Below, piece after piece: positions 19,649 through 29,417 of a stretch of 64,000 nt of DNA (positions are counted from its first letter, which is position 1; each line of letters opens with the position of its first letter). The DNA lies in contig NZ_BIFS01000001.1 in assembly GCF_003967555.1 (NCBI RefSeq), positions 1,550,001 through 1,614,000 on the forward strand, written 5' to 3'. The stretch comes from Dictyobacter kobayashii. Lineage in GTDB: Bacteria > Chloroflexota > Ktedonobacteria > Ktedonobacterales > Ktedonobacteraceae. The notes below the pieces were generated by a model that saw only the letters and a list, made by a program, of their open reading frames with translations, did no database searches and was not told where the DNA came from. The position numbers and the translations under genes are program-made.

Positions 19649-19792
19649 TCCCTATCGATTATCGATTAATGTAATATATAATAAATTATATATTACTTCT
19701 CTAGCGATAACGTTAATCGATATAGCAGTCGCCCCTGACATTTTCTCAACCAAAAAGTATTGTGTAATATTTTTTCGTCTATTTCACAACTA
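19649..19792. other. AT-rich gap with nested inverted repeats
   Basis: ATCGATTAA (19661-19669) pairs with TTAATCGAT (19713-19721), and GTAATATATA (19671-19680) with TATATATTAC (19687-19696). No gene is seen. Confidence 0.5.
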
Positions 19793-19821
19793 TTGACATT
19801 TTTCTCACCTCCTGCTACACT
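19793..19821 (+). promoter_or_regulatory. Near-consensus sigma-70 promoter
   Basis: TTGACA (19793-19798), 17-base spacer, TACACT (19816-19821). No credible gene starts directly downstream; the next real gene is menF at 20383, and a mobile-element relic lies between. It may drive menF with a long leader or an unrecognised short RNA. Confidence 0.65.
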
Positions 19822-19914
19822 AGCAACATGCTGCAATGAGAAACAGCAATCAACCCATTGCGCATACACCTCCCGCTGAGAATCCTCTCAACTTCATCCA
19901 GAGATCACGAGCAA

Positions 19915-20043
19915 GCGATAAAATGGACATTATTTCAGGGATGGAGTGCGTGTGGTGGGCGGCCGCAGCCGCCCACCACACGCACTCCGCCCCCCCAACC
20001 CGGCGCAGCAGGCGCCAAAGAGGAACATGAAAAAGCCGGGCCG
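19915..20043 (-). mobile_element. MITE-like element, decayed copy
   Basis: Same orientation as the complete copy at 61852. It keeps the palindrome (19943-19988, perfect arms GGAGTGCGTGTGGTGGGCGG), the GGCGCAGCAGGCGCC stem and a degraded terminus GAACATGAAAAAGCC. The other terminus is not recognisable. Confidence 0.7.
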
Positions 20044-20382
20044 AAACAATGGGACTTTGGTTTGTTTTTCAATGACGTGCTATAATACTACAGGCACTGC
20101 TTTTGGCTTCTGGCTTTTCCACCACCGCGGCATGTCGCCCCGCCCAGTCATACTTCTGTTATCTCTGATTAATATGTTACTGTCTCTATAGGCGTGACTG
20201 GCATACGGTCTGGTGGTTAGATAGAGGATTGTCAACAGTAGCATGGATGTGCAGAGGACTGGCAACAAGCTGTGATTCTCTACATCTCCTGACCCACCCT
20301 ATCTGGCTCATAGATGAGTATATTTGCTATGATCGCCTGCTTGCTTTTGATACAATAATCAGTCATACTTCTGGTGAGATAA
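20044..20382. other. menF leader region
   Basis: About 340 bases without a supported gene. No clear riboswitch or stem-loop was recognised. The weak -10-like TACAAT near 20350 has no well-spaced -35. Confidence 0.4.
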
Positions 20383-21870
20383 ATGGATATAGCTTTTACT
20401 GATAATGCGTGTAATACAAATCATTCGGGGTCCCCTCTCTATGACCGAGACCATTTTGTGACAACGTTCCAGCAAGCTACGGAATGCGCGGCCCAGCTAG
20501 GGCGCCAGATTCTGGTCAGCATTACGTTCCCCATGGCTGTCTATGATCCACAATTGTTGTTTACTATCTTCCATCATCTCAACCTGGGCGATCGTTTCTT
20601 CTGGTCACGTTCCGCGGATGAGCGGGCGCTGGTTGGGGTTGGACAGGCAACGACGATTGTGACGACTGGCCCTGAACGAGTGGCTACGGCCGCTGCGGCC
20701 TGGCGCGAGCTCCGCCAGCATGCGATTATAGAAAAGGTATCCGCTGACCTCCCTGCGTACACTTCTGGTCCCGTACTCCTGGGTGGTTTTACCTTTGACA
20801 CGCTCACAACTCATACCTCTCTATGGGAAGGTTTTCCCGACGGTCTCTTGATCCTCCCTTATCTGCTTTTTCATTCCGATGAAGATAAGGCGGCCCTGAC
20901 GATCAATGCGCTGATCGGCGCTGATGACGCCTTTGAGCAGCGCGCGGATAATGTTGTGGGGACCCTACGACAACTGGCGCTGGCGCTACAGGCCAGCCAG
21001 CCAGCCACGGCGGTCAGCGAGGATGAGGCCCGGCAGGCCAGTGAGCTGGCTGTACACGATCTGCTGCCCGGCGAGCAATGGAAAAAACAGGTGGCCCGGG
21101 CTGTGGAGAAGATCCGCGCCGGTGCATTTGAGAAGGTGGTGCTGGCTCGCGGCGTGCAGGTGGCACAGGAAGAAGACTTTGATGTGGATGGCACCCTGCA
21201 ACGCTTGAGCCAGTCCTATCCAGGTGCTTATGTCTTCGCCATCCAGCGCGGCAAACGCTATTTTGTGGGCGCGACCCCCGAACGCCTGGTCTGTAGTGAG
21301 GATGGTCAGATTCAGACCATGGCCCTGGCCGGATCAGCTCCGCGCGGCGCGACTGCTGAGGAAGATCAACGCTTTGGCGAGGAGCTGTTGAAGAGCGAGA
21401 AGAATCAGGGTGAGCATAACTTTGTGGTGACGACGATCCATGATGCCCTCTCTACCCTCTGCTCACGCGTCTGGGTAGCAGATGCGCCACGGCTGCTCAA
21501 GTTGAAGAATATTCAGCATCTTGAAACACCGATCATGGGCAATCTCAAACCCGGACATAGCATCCTGGAGGCAATTGAGGATCTGCATCCCACGCCGGCG
21601 GTTGGCGGCTATCCACGTATCCCTGCTCTGGCTTCAATTCGTGAAGATGAGCATTTGGATCGAGGCTGGTATGCAGGCCCCATCGGCTGGATCGGGACCG
21701 GGGGCAATGGGGAATTCGCGGTCGCCCTGCGCTCAGGGCTGGTGGAGGGCCACCAGGCCACGCTCTTTGCTGGCTGTGGTATTGTGGCCGATTCCGATCC
21801 TGAAAGCGAATATCAGGAGTCCTGCTTGAAGCTGCAAGTGATGCTACGTGGTCTCGGCGGAGAAATGTGA
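20383..21870 (+). CDS. menF: Isochorismate synthase MenF
   Basis: The 495-residue chorismate-utilising enzyme makes isochorismate, the first step of menaquinone synthesis. The C-terminal half carries the chorismate-binding fold: KVVLARGVQV, GATPERLVCSEDG, LAGSAPRG, a KSEKNQGEHNFVV segment, HLETPIMG, LHPTPAVGGYPR and the closing AGCGIVADSDPESEYQE. The N-terminal third is variable, as usual. The menD start follows 8 bases after its stop, so the two are translationally linked. Confidence 0.93.
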   Translation: MDIAFTDNACNTNHSGSPLYDRDHFVTTFQQATECAAQLGRQILVSITFPMAVYDPQLLFTIFHHLNLGDRFFWSRSADERALVGVGQATTIVTTGPERVATAAAAWRELRQHAIIEKVSADLPAYTSGPVLLGGFTFDTLTTHTSLWEGFPDGLLILPYLLFHSDEDKAALTINALIGADDAFEQRADNVVGTLRQLALALQASQPATAVSEDEARQASELAVHDLLPGEQWKKQVARAVEKIRAGAFEKVVLARGVQVAQEEDFDVDGTLQRLSQSYPGAYVFAIQRGKRYFVGATPERLVCSEDGQIQTMALAGSAPRGATAEEDQRFGEELLKSEKNQGEHNFVVTTIHDALSTLCSRVWVADAPRLLKLKNIQHLETPIMGNLKPGHSILEAIEDLHPTPAVGGYPRIPALASIREDEHLDRGWYAGPIGWIGTGGNGEFAVALRSGLVEGHQATLFAGCGIVADSDPESEYQESCLKLQVMLRGLGGEM

Positions 21871-21878
21871 GAAATTCT

Positions 21879-23705
21879 ATGGCACAAGTAAATACAATCA
21901 ATGATCCACTCCAGGCGGAGAATCCTACCTATGCGTATGTGAATGCTTTTATCGATGAGTTGCAACGCTCGGCTGTCCATAATATTGTGATCTGTCCCGG
22001 TTCGCGCTCAACACCGCTGGCGATGGCGATCGCGGCCCATCCCGGCCTCAAGACCTGGATGCATGTAGATGAGCGCTCGGCCGCTTTTTTCGCCCTGGGA
22101 CTGGCAAAACAGTCGGGACAACCGGTGGCCCTGGTCTGTACTTCTGGGACTGCGGCAGCCAATTTCTTACCTGCCATAGCTGAAGCTAAGCTGACCCATG
22201 TGCCATTATTGGTTTTGACTGCTGATCGGCCTCACGAGTTGCGTGAGACCGGGGCACCCCAGGCCATTGATCAGAATCGACTCTATGGAACGCATGTCAA
22301 ATGGTTTGTTGAGGTGGCCTTGCCCGAAGCGACCAATGAGGCCCTGCGCTATATTCGCACCCTGGCAGATCGGGCGGCGGCCCTGACGCGTGCTGTTCCA
22401 GCTGGTCCCGTCCATCTCAATCTGCCTTTCCGTGAACCACTGACGCCCGCCCCCTTGCCCGATCATCCCTTACCACCAGTTGAGCGGCGCGATCCCATTC
22501 TCTGGCAAGGTAGAGCTGAAAATGCTCCCTATGTGCGCGTGAACGATGCCCCGCTGGGTAGTATCGCCGACGAAGATCTAGAGCAGATCGCAGCACAGGC
22601 CCGCGCGACCGCCCACGGACTGATTGTGGTTGGACCCTCCTTCGATCCCACCCTGACAACGCCTCTCCTGCAACTGGCCCGCACCCTGCGCTATCCCATT
22701 CTGGCTGATCCACTGTCACAGCTGCGCGGCGGCTCGCATGATCAGAGCTTGATTGTGAGCAGCTATGATGCCTTTTTGCGCCTGGAAGACTTTACCGAGC
22801 GCTTTGTGCCTGAGCTAGTCATTCGCTTTGGGGCCATGCCGGTGGCTAAACCATTCCTGCTTTATCTTAACCGCTATGCCGATTGCCCGCAGATCGTGGT
22901 CGATGCTCAGGGAGACTGGAATGAGCCAACCAGACTGGCCACCCATATGATCCATGCCCGGCCAGCCGCCTTTTGTGAGGAGCTGACGGCGCGCTTAACA
23001 CCACCACCTGTGCGCGGTGATGAGTGGCTACAAGGCTGGCTACAGACGGATCGGACGACGCGCCAGACCTTGCAGGCCGCGATTGAGGATTTCCAGGCCC
23101 CTTTTGAGGGGCGTGTCTTCACCGAGCTGGCAGCATTATTGCCCGAGGGTTCAACGCTCTTTGCCGGTAACAGTATGCCGATCCGCGATATGGATACATT
23201 TTTCTGGGGTGGCCCACAGACCATCTCCACCATTGGCAATCGCGGTGCCAATGGCATCGATGGCGTCATTTCAAGCGCCCTCGGTGTCAGCGCGGGCAAA
23301 CAGGCGCGCACCCCTACGGTCCTGGTCATTGGAGACCTCTCCTTTTTCCATGACCTCAATGGATTGCTGGCGGCACGATTACACCAATTGGACCTGGTAA
23401 TCATCTTAATTAATAATGATGGGGGCGGTATCTTCTCGTTTCTACCACAGGCCGCCTATCCAGAACATTTTGAACAGTTATTTGGCACTCCAACGGGGCT
23501 TGAATTTCAGCCGGTAGTACAGATGTATGGTGGCACATATCAACGGCCAGCCGACTGGAGCGCTTTTCGTCAAACATTCCAGCAGAGTATTCAAACGCGA
23601 GGACTCCATGTTATTGAGCTGCGCACCGAGCGTACCAGTAATGTTGCTATGCATCGTCAATTGTGGCAGGCAGTAGGGAGTGCGCTTCGTAACCAGGAGG
23701 ACTAA
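21879..23705 (+). CDS. menD: SEPHCHC synthase MenD
   Basis: This TPP-dependent enzyme of about 608 residues condenses isochorismate with 2-oxoglutarate. N-terminal CPGSRSTPLAMA and VDERSAAFFALG, and the C-terminal TPP/Mg motif GDLSFFHDLNGLL followed by NNDGGGIFSFLP, are diagnostic. I chose the ATG at 21879 (MAQVNTIND) because GGAGAAA lies upstream; a GTG at 21867 in frame overlaps the menF stop. Confidence 0.95.
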   Translation: MAQVNTINDPLQAENPTYAYVNAFIDELQRSAVHNIVICPGSRSTPLAMAIAAHPGLKTWMHVDERSAAFFALGLAKQSGQPVALVCTSGTAAANFLPAIAEAKLTHVPLLVLTADRPHELRETGAPQAIDQNRLYGTHVKWFVEVALPEATNEALRYIRTLADRAAALTRAVPAGPVHLNLPFREPLTPAPLPDHPLPPVERRDPILWQGRAENAPYVRVNDAPLGSIADEDLEQIAAQARATAHGLIVVGPSFDPTLTTPLLQLARTLRYPILADPLSQLRGGSHDQSLIVSSYDAFLRLEDFTERFVPELVIRFGAMPVAKPFLLYLNRYADCPQIVVDAQGDWNEPTRLATHMIHARPAAFCEELTARLTPPPVRGDEWLQGWLQTDRTTRQTLQAAIEDFQAPFEGRVFTELAALLPEGSTLFAGNSMPIRDMDTFFWGGPQTISTIGNRGANGIDGVISSALGVSAGKQARTPTVLVIGDLSFFHDLNGLLAARLHQLDLVIILINNDGGGIFSFLPQAAYPEHFEQLFGTPTGLEFQPVVQMYGGTYQRPADWSAFRQTFQQSIQTRGLHVIELRTERTSNVAMHRQLWQAVGSALRNQED

Positions 23706-23712
23706 ACAGACA

Positions 23713-24588
23713 ATGGGTATGCACATTCCCCAGCATCGAGAGAACGTGATCCGACAAATCGAGGTCAATGGAGTACAAATGGGCCTGCTTCAATACAATC
23801 AGGCTGAGGACATGGCTGTAGACCAGCCAACAGTTGTCTTTGTCCATGGCTTTACGGGTTGCGCGACCAGTTGGGAACCATTGTTGAAGCATTTAGCCAC
23901 ACAAGGTATGCATATCATCGCTCTGGAAATGCTGGGACATGGTCATTCGAGTGTACCCGATGATCCCCAGCGCTATACTATGGAACATTGTCAGGCGGAT
24001 ATTCTGGCCGCCCTGCATACCCTGGCGGTTCCCGCTGGTAAGGCGATCCTGGTTGGCTATTCAATGGGTGGACGTATCGCCCTCTATACGGCGCTCTCGG
24101 GCTATTTCAGGGCCGTGATCCTGGAAAGTGCTTCTCCTGGCTTAGCCTCGGCCGAGGAGAGGGAACAGCGCCGCCGTAGCGATGAAGCGCTCGCCGCCTG
24201 TATCGAAGATTATGGCATCGATGCGTTTGTGGATTATTGGGAACGCCGCCCGATCTTTGCCAGCCAGGAGCGGCTGCCGCTCAAGGCGCGGGCCACCCTG
24301 CGCCAACAACGCCTGCGCAACAATACGCGTGGACTGGCCAACAGCCTGCGTGGCGTTGGCACTGGCGCCCAACCAGCCATCCACGATCGCCTGGCCGAAA
24401 TCACGGTTCCGGTCCTCCTGCTTACAGGAGAAGACGATCAAAAATTCTGTGCAGTAGCTCGCGACATGGCCGAACACTTTCCACAGTCCCAGCACCGCAT
24501 TATACCCGGCGCCGGACACACTATCCACTTTGAGCAACCGGAAGTATTCGAAAATATCGTCCGCAAATTCTGTCACACTGTGCAATAA
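23713..24588 (+). CDS. menH: SHCHC synthase MenH (alpha/beta hydrolase)
   Basis: The 291-residue alpha/beta-hydrolase has a VFVHGFTGCATSWEP oxyanion region, a GYSMGGR nucleophile elbow (Ser), and a C-terminal GAGHTIHFEQPE histidine. In this position between menD and menB it should release pyruvate from SEPHCHC to give SHCHC. The start at 23713 has AGGAGGA 9 bases upstream. Without context it would only be called a hydrolase. Confidence 0.88.
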   Translation: MGMHIPQHRENVIRQIEVNGVQMGLLQYNQAEDMAVDQPTVVFVHGFTGCATSWEPLLKHLATQGMHIIALEMLGHGHSSVPDDPQRYTMEHCQADILAALHTLAVPAGKAILVGYSMGGRIALYTALSGYFRAVILESASPGLASAEEREQRRRSDEALAACIEDYGIDAFVDYWERRPIFASQERLPLKARATLRQQRLRNNTRGLANSLRGVGTGAQPAIHDRLAEITVPVLLLTGEDDQKFCAVARDMAEHFPQSQHRIIPGAGHTIHFEQPEVFENIVRKFCHTVQ

Positions 24589-24723
24589 TAATAGTGAACA
24601 AAGCAGGCAGAAATACAGAGAATCCTGGCCCACTGACTGGGAGACCAGCGGTTGTGCCTCCATCCTCGTTTTCTTTATCTCGCCGCATTAGTCGGCATAG
24701 TATATATTACAAGGAGACAATAT

Positions 24724-25542
24724 ATGTCAGTCGAATGGCAAAAAGTTCGTGACTATCAAGACATCATTTTTGAGAAGGCCGATGGCATGGGCAAAATCAC
24801 CATTAACCGCCCGGAAGTACGCAATGCCTTCCGCCCACAAACCCTCAATGAGCTCATCGAAGCATTCATCCTCTGCCGCGAAGATCCCGAGATCGGTGTG
24901 GTTATTTTCACCGGCCAGGGCGATAAAGCATTCTGTTCTGGCGGCGACCAGCGCGTCCGTGGCGAGGGTGGCTATGTCGGCGAAGACGGTGTTCCCCGCC
25001 TGAATGCACTTGAGCTGCAAAAGGTGATCAAATATCTGCCCAAACCAGTTATCGCCATGGTGGCTGGCTATGCCATCGGTGGTGGACATGTCTTGCATCT
25101 GCTCTGCGACCTGACGGTTGCTGCCGATAATGCTCGCTTTGGTCAGACTGGCCCACGCGTGGGTAGTTTCGACGCTGGTTGGGGAGCAACCTATATGGCT
25201 CGCGTGGTGGGTCATAAGAAAGCTCGTGAGATCTGGTATCTCTGCCGCCAGTATGACGCCCAGGAAGCCCTGGATATGGGCCTGGTCAATACAGTTGTGC
25301 CCCTGGCACAGTTGGAAGAAGAGACTGTTAAATGGGCCCAGGAGATCCTGGAGAAGAGTCCGATCGCGCTGCGCTTCTTGAAATCAGCCTTCAATGCCGA
25401 TACCGATGGCCTGGCTGGTATCCAGGAGCTGGCTGGTAATGCCACCATGCTCTACTACATGACCGAAGAAGGCAAAGAAGGCAAGAATGCGTTCCTTGAG
25501 AAGCGCAAACCTGATTTCTCGAAATTCCCTCGCCTGCCCTAA
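24724..25542 (+). CDS. menB: 1,4-dihydroxy-2-naphthoyl-CoA synthase MenB
   Basis: The 272-residue crotonase-fold enzyme closes the second naphthoquinone ring. Diagnostic are [53 protein letters not shown] and the C-terminal LPR-like tail. AAGGAGA precedes the ATG at 24724. A perfect palindromic terminator follows the stop. Confidence 0.97.
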   Translation: MSVEWQKVRDYQDIIFEKADGMGKITINRPEVRNAFRPQTLNELIEAFILCREDPEIGVVIFTGQGDKAFCSGGDQRVRGEGGYVGEDGVPRLNALELQKVIKYLPKPVIAMVAGYAIGGGHVLHLLCDLTVAADNARFGQTGPRVGSFDAGWGATYMARVVGHKKAREIWYLCRQYDAQEALDMGLVNTVVPLAQLEEETVKWAQEILEKSPIALRFLKSAFNADTDGLAGIQELAGNATMLYYMTEEGKEGKNAFLEKRKPDFSKFPRLP

Positions 25543-25561
25543 AATTGGTCGCTGACATAAA

Positions 25562-25591
25562 AAAAGAGGCAGGTGATCACCTGCCTCTTTT
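25562..25591. terminator. Bidirectional terminator between menB and the 54-residue gene
   Basis: A perfect 30-base palindrome, AAAAGAGGCAGGTGA and its reverse complement, with A- and T-runs at its ends so that it can stop transcription from both sides. The two flanking genes converge on it. Confidence 0.93.
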
Positions 25592-25601
25592 ACCAGCATT
25601 A

Positions 25602-25766
25602 TTATTGGTGGAAGTAGAGGAAGACACAATAGCAGAGCCCCAGTACACCAAGCAGCATTAGTAGTATGCCCACGAGCACACCAATTAAATTTCCGACGTT
25701 GACTGGCTGGCTGGTTGGTTTCCGGGGGACGAAAGCTGGTCGTTTGGGCGATTGATAATTTTGCAT
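25602..25766 (-). CDS. 54-residue single-pass membrane protein
   Basis: Too short for most gene finders. Residues 1-24 are polar and basic (MQNYQSPKRPAFVPRKPTSQ), residues 26-51 a continuous hydrophobic helix with two Cys (CYC), ending YFHQ. AGAAGG lies upstream of the ATG and the perfect bidirectional terminator lies 10 bases beyond the stop. These features together support a real gene. The N-in topology with a basic head is typical; function unknown. Confidence 0.65.
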   Translation of the reverse strand: MQNYQSPKRPAFVPRKPTSQPVNVGNLIGVLVGILLMLLGVLGLCYCVFLYFHQ

Positions 25767-25908
25767 ACGGTCTACCTTCTACTTTTTATATCTTTCTTTT
25801 TATAAACGAATTGATCTCTCTACATTATCATCACAATGCAAAAATATAAAGATATATAGAATCGGCCCGGAATCGTTTCGCACTGGGAGGATAAATCGAA
25901 CGCAACAA

Positions 25909-26146
25909 GAAACAAACCATGTACGTGCGGGGCTTGCCCCCGCTTTTGACCTTCCCGCTCGAAAAACCAACAAGAATAATGCTATGCGTCTAGTTAAATA
26001 TCTGCTTATCGCTCTTCTTATTGCATATTCGATTGGGAAGGAGAATCGGGCACAATCCCCAGCCTATTGGAATCGCGTTTATTGTCGCTTTTTCAGGTGG
26101 GGAGGGTTAGAAGTGGGGGCAAGCCCCACACGTACATGACTTGTTT
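25909..26146. repeat. Inverted-repeat element, GTACGTGCGGGGCTTGCCCC family (copy 1)
   Basis: The left end reads AACAAGAAACAAACCAT then GTACGTGCGGGGCTTGCCCC; the right end (26115-26146) is its imperfect reverse complement. Similar paired ends occur at 34328, 41258, 48887 and 53411. There is no ORF inside, so these look like non-autonomous elements or structured repeats. Confidence 0.75.
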
Positions 26147-26243
26147 ATTGGGATTTCATGCTAATGGAGCCTTAAACGAATTTTATCTGGCATAATACCC
26201 AGCCTATTAGAATAGCGTTTATTATCGCTTTTTCAGGTGGGAG
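26051..26243 (+). repeat. 53-bp direct repeat upstream of menC
   Basis: Units 26051-26103 and 26191-26243 match at about 46 of 53 positions (both contain CCAGCCTATT and TATCGCTTTTTCAGGTGG or TGTCGCTTTTTCAGGTGG). The second lies just before the menC ribosome site. The right end of the inverted-repeat element lies between them. Confidence 0.8.
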
Positions 26244-26270
26244 ACGAAGAGGTAATTTGGAGGATTAAAA

Positions 26271-27476
26271 TTGGGCAGCGCCGGTCATTTCAGACTAACA
26301 ATAAGGGATCTTCCGAGCATTCGAGAGGTTACATGGATACCGTATCGCGTTCCGCTCCCGTCTAGCTTTACCAGCGCCCATGAGGAGCTGGCTACGCGCA
26401 GCGGTGTAATTATTGAGATCCAGACCAATACGGGATCAATTGGCAGTGGCGAATGTGCCCCATTGCCTGAGTTCAGTGGCGGCACATTACAGGATGTCCT
26501 GACCTGTTTGCCCACCCTGGCACTACAATTGCGGGACCAGACACTACCCGCCGCCCTTAAACATTTAGCGCAACTGCATGGAACGCTCCCTACCACGGCA
26601 ATCTGTGGAGTGGAAACAGCTATTCTGGATGCGCTGGGCCGGCACTATCGCTGTTCCCTGGCCACCCTGCTCGCCCTCCCGACACTCGACGAAGCACCAA
26701 CCACCCACGCGTTAGAGCTTGCCTCATCTCAGATACGTCACACCATTGCAGTCAATACCGTCATTGGTTCTCAGACCCTGGATGCGGCGGTTGAGCGGGC
26801 CAGGCAGGCGGTTGCTCAAGGTTATTCCTGTATCAAACTCAAGGTCGGCCCGCAGCTACGGCAGACCATTGAGCTCATTGCAGCCGTACGCACGACGATT
26901 GGCCCTACCGTCCATCTGCGCCTGGATGCCAACGAAGCCTGGGACTTTGAGCTGGCGCGCTCTATTTTATCGGCCTGTGAACAGTGGGCCATCCAGTATG
27001 TAGAACAGCCCTTGCCCAGGTCTGACCTGGCGGGAATGGCCGCCTTGCGCCAGGCTGTAACCATTCCAATTGCCGCCGATGAGGTGCTCTCGGATCTAGC
27101 CAGTGCTCGACGCGTATTAGAGGCCGAGGCCGCAACAATATTTATCATCAAACCCCAGCTCGCCGGGGGCCTGCGCCAGAGCCAGCAAATGATACGGGAA
27201 GCGAACGCCAGAGGCGTACAATGTGTGATCACCAGCACTATCGAGGCCGGCATCGGCGTTGCCAGCGCCCTGCACGTAGCCGCCGCCACGCCCCAACTAA
27301 CCCTGGAATGCGGCCTGGCCACCCTACCCATGCTAGCCGATGATCTCATACAAGAAACCTTATCCATCCAGCACGGCCACATCCAGGTCCCATCCACCCC
27401 CGGCCTCGGAGTACACACCGACCCTGCGGCCCTGACAAAATGGAGATTCAAAGAACCGCCATCAGGTGACAACTGA
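26271..27476 (+). CDS. menC: o-Succinylbenzoate synthase MenC
   Basis: A 401-residue enolase-superfamily enzyme dehydrating SHCHC to o-succinylbenzoate. Lys189 and Lys191 (IKLKVG), metal ligands Asp219 (LDANEAW), Glu245 (VEQPL) and Asp270 (IAADE), and Lys294 (IKPQLAGG) are all present. Dipeptide epimerases share these motifs; the men neighbours favour MenC. The start is a TTG with GGAGG 9-10 bases upstream, and no better start was seen. Confidence 0.88.
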   Translation: MGSAGHFRLTIRDLPSIREVTWIPYRVPLPSSFTSAHEELATRSGVIIEIQTNTGSIGSGECAPLPEFSGGTLQDVLTCLPTLALQLRDQTLPAALKHLAQLHGTLPTTAICGVETAILDALGRHYRCSLATLLALPTLDEAPTTHALELASSQIRHTIAVNTVIGSQTLDAAVERARQAVAQGYSCIKLKVGPQLRQTIELIAAVRTTIGPTVHLRLDANEAWDFELARSILSACEQWAIQYVEQPLPRSDLAGMAALRQAVTIPIAADEVLSDLASARRVLEAEAATIFIIKPQLAGGLRQSQQMIREANARGVQCVITSTIEAGIGVASALHVAAATPQLTLECGLATLPMLADDLIQETLSIQHGHIQVPSTPGLGVHTDPAALTKWRFKEPPSGDN

Positions 27477-27604
27477 TAGTTGACGCAAACAGTGGGGATG
27501 CAAGGGGCTACCAGCCCCTTGACTGGGGGAACGGGGGCTGTGCCCCCGCTCCTCCTTTTCCCGTTGACGCCATCAGGCGGCAACAGATAATTGAGGCAAA
27601 AAAA
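27477..27604 (+). repeat. Short repeats between menC and menE
   Basis: A direct repeat (GCCATCAGG-type, about 27461-27489 and 27569-27600) brackets GC-rich stems AAGGGGCTACCAGCCCCTT and GGGGGCTGTGCCCCC. The inner part resembles 61760-61800, so it is a dispersed repeat. Confidence 0.65.
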
Positions 27605-29128
27605 GTGAACAAAACAGAAGAAACAACAAACCTTCCCAACTGGTTGCAGCGCAGCGCTGACAACACACCACAAAAGATAGCAATCAGCACACCAGAAATA
27701 GAATGGACCTTCGCAGAATTCAATCAACAGGCCATCCAGCTGGCGCAACAACTGGCAACATTAGGCATCCAACAAGGAAGCCGCGTCGCCCTGCTGGCCA
27801 GCAACGGACTCCCCTTTGTCGTCTGTGTACACGCCCTGATACGCCTGGGAGCCATCCTGGTACCCCTTAATGTCCGCCTGACACTGGATGAGCAGCTCTG
27901 GCTGTTGCAAGATGTTGAGGCAATGGCCTTGCTCTCTGATGAACATTATGCAGAACGGGCCACAGAAATCCAGCAATCCCTACCCACGCTGGCCGAGGGC
28001 AGGCTACAACTTGAGCGGGCTACGCAACAGGTCTCTCTGCTAAATGTGCCCCACGATCCCGATGCCCCCCTGCTGGATGAGATTGAGCTTGAAGCGACGC
28101 AGGCCATTATGTATACCTCTGGCACGACCGGCACCCCCAAGGGAGTGATCATCACCTATAAGATGCAATGGTGGAATGCGGTTGGCTCGGCCCTCAATCT
28201 CGGTCATCAAGCGGATACTGATTGCTGGCTACTGTGTATGCCGCTATTCCACATTGGCGGGCTCTCCATTTTAATGAAGAATGTGATCTACGGTATTCGC
28301 ATTATTGTCTATGAAAAATTTGATGCCCGGCTCATCAATCAAGCTATCCGAGAGCAAGGGGTCTCAATTATCTCGGTGGTGGCCATTATGCTCCAGCGTA
28401 TGCTGGCCGAGCTGGATGCCAGCCAGCAGCGCTATCCTGCGACGCTACGCTGTGTGCTCCTGGGTGGTGGACCTGCCCCCCGGCCGCTCCTGGAGGATTG
28501 CGCCAGTCGCAATGTACCTGTCGTCCAGACGTATGGCCTGACCGAATCCTGTTCGCAGGCAGTCACGCTCTCGCCTGCCGACGCCTTGCGCAAACTGGGC
28601 TCGGCCGGTCGCCCACTGTTGCCCGTCCAATTACGTATCATGGATGAAGGCGTGGTTGTCGGACCCACCCAACCCGGCGTCATCTGCCTGAAAGGTCCCA
28701 GCATTACAACCGGCTATGATCATCGCCCAGACGCCACCGCCGCCACGATCCAGGATGGCTGGTTAGCCACCGGTGATGTTGGCTACCTGGACAATGAAGG
28801 CTACCTCTATGTATTGGACCGGCGCAATGACCTGATTATCTCGGGCGGAGAAAATATCTATCCAGCTGAAATCGAAGCCACCCTGTTAGCCCACATCGAG
28901 GTTGAAGAAGCGGGCGTCTGCGGCCAACCCGACGCCAAATGGGGACAGGTACCCATCGCCTTTGTATGCCTGCGCCCCGGCAGCCAGATCACGTCCACCG
29001 AACTACTCGCCTACGCGGCCCAACGCCTGGCTCGCTACAAATTACCGCGCGCCATCCATCTCGTCCAACAACTGCCCCGCAACTCCTCCGGCAAACTCCT
29101 GCGCCGCGAACTCCCCAAACTCCTATAG
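27605..29128 (+). CDS. menE: o-Succinylbenzoate-CoA ligase MenE
   Basis: The 507-residue ANL-superfamily ligase activates o-succinylbenzoate with CoA. AMP-binding motifs are MYTSGTTGTPKGVIITY (P-loop), VQTYGLTESCSQ, ATGDVGYLDNEGYLYVLDRRNDLIISGGENIYPAEIE, and the C-terminal catalytic Lys in NSSGKLLRREL. The start is GTG; the ribosome site is weak. The stop codon falls at the first bases of a repeat element. Confidence 0.92.
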   Translation: MNKTEETTNLPNWLQRSADNTPQKIAISTPEIEWTFAEFNQQAIQLAQQLATLGIQQGSRVALLASNGLPFVVCVHALIRLGAILVPLNVRLTLDEQLWLLQDVEAMALLSDEHYAERATEIQQSLPTLAEGRLQLERATQQVSLLNVPHDPDAPLLDEIELEATQAIMYTSGTTGTPKGVIITYKMQWWNAVGSALNLGHQADTDCWLLCMPLFHIGGLSILMKNVIYGIRIIVYEKFDARLINQAIREQGVSIISVVAIMLQRMLAELDASQQRYPATLRCVLLGGGPAPRPLLEDCASRNVPVVQTYGLTESCSQAVTLSPADALRKLGSAGRPLLPVQLRIMDEGVVVGPTQPGVICLKGPSITTGYDHRPDATAATIQDGWLATGDVGYLDNEGYLYVLDRRNDLIISGGENIYPAEIEATLLAHIEVEEAGVCGQPDAKWGQVPIAFVCLRPGSQITSTELLAYAAQRLARYKLPRAIHLVQQLPRNSSGKLLRRELPKLL

Positions 29129-29417
29129 CAAACCAGGCCGCAAGAAATACGAATTGTATAGGTTCGGGGCTTGTCCCCGATTGTCGCCCCGGTAGGGCGA
29201 CCCGGTATCCTCGCCGCTCGGTCGTTTGTCGCTGAGACCTCGGCCCACGCGGTGCCCAAACACGGGCGCTGCTTTTAGGCACCGCATGAAGGAAAGGGTC
29301 ATGCCACGAGACACCCAGGCGCTGGGATACGGGGCCGCCGGCTCTGCGGAGGGCGGCAAATCGGCCGCTGAGGGCCGAACCTATGCGCATCTCTTTTCTT
29401 GCGGCCTGGTTTGCTAA
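29127..29417. mobile_element. MITE-like element with about 45-bp imperfect terminal inverted repeats
   Basis: The left end TAGCAAACCAGGCCGCAAGAAA (29127-) is matched in reverse at 29370-29416 (GGCCGAACCT ... TTTCTTGCGGCCTGGTTTGCTAA). The inner sequence is GC-rich, about 290 bases in total, and has no convincing ORF. The left end partly resembles the GTACGTGCGGGG family. It abuts the menE stop codon. Confidence 0.75.
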
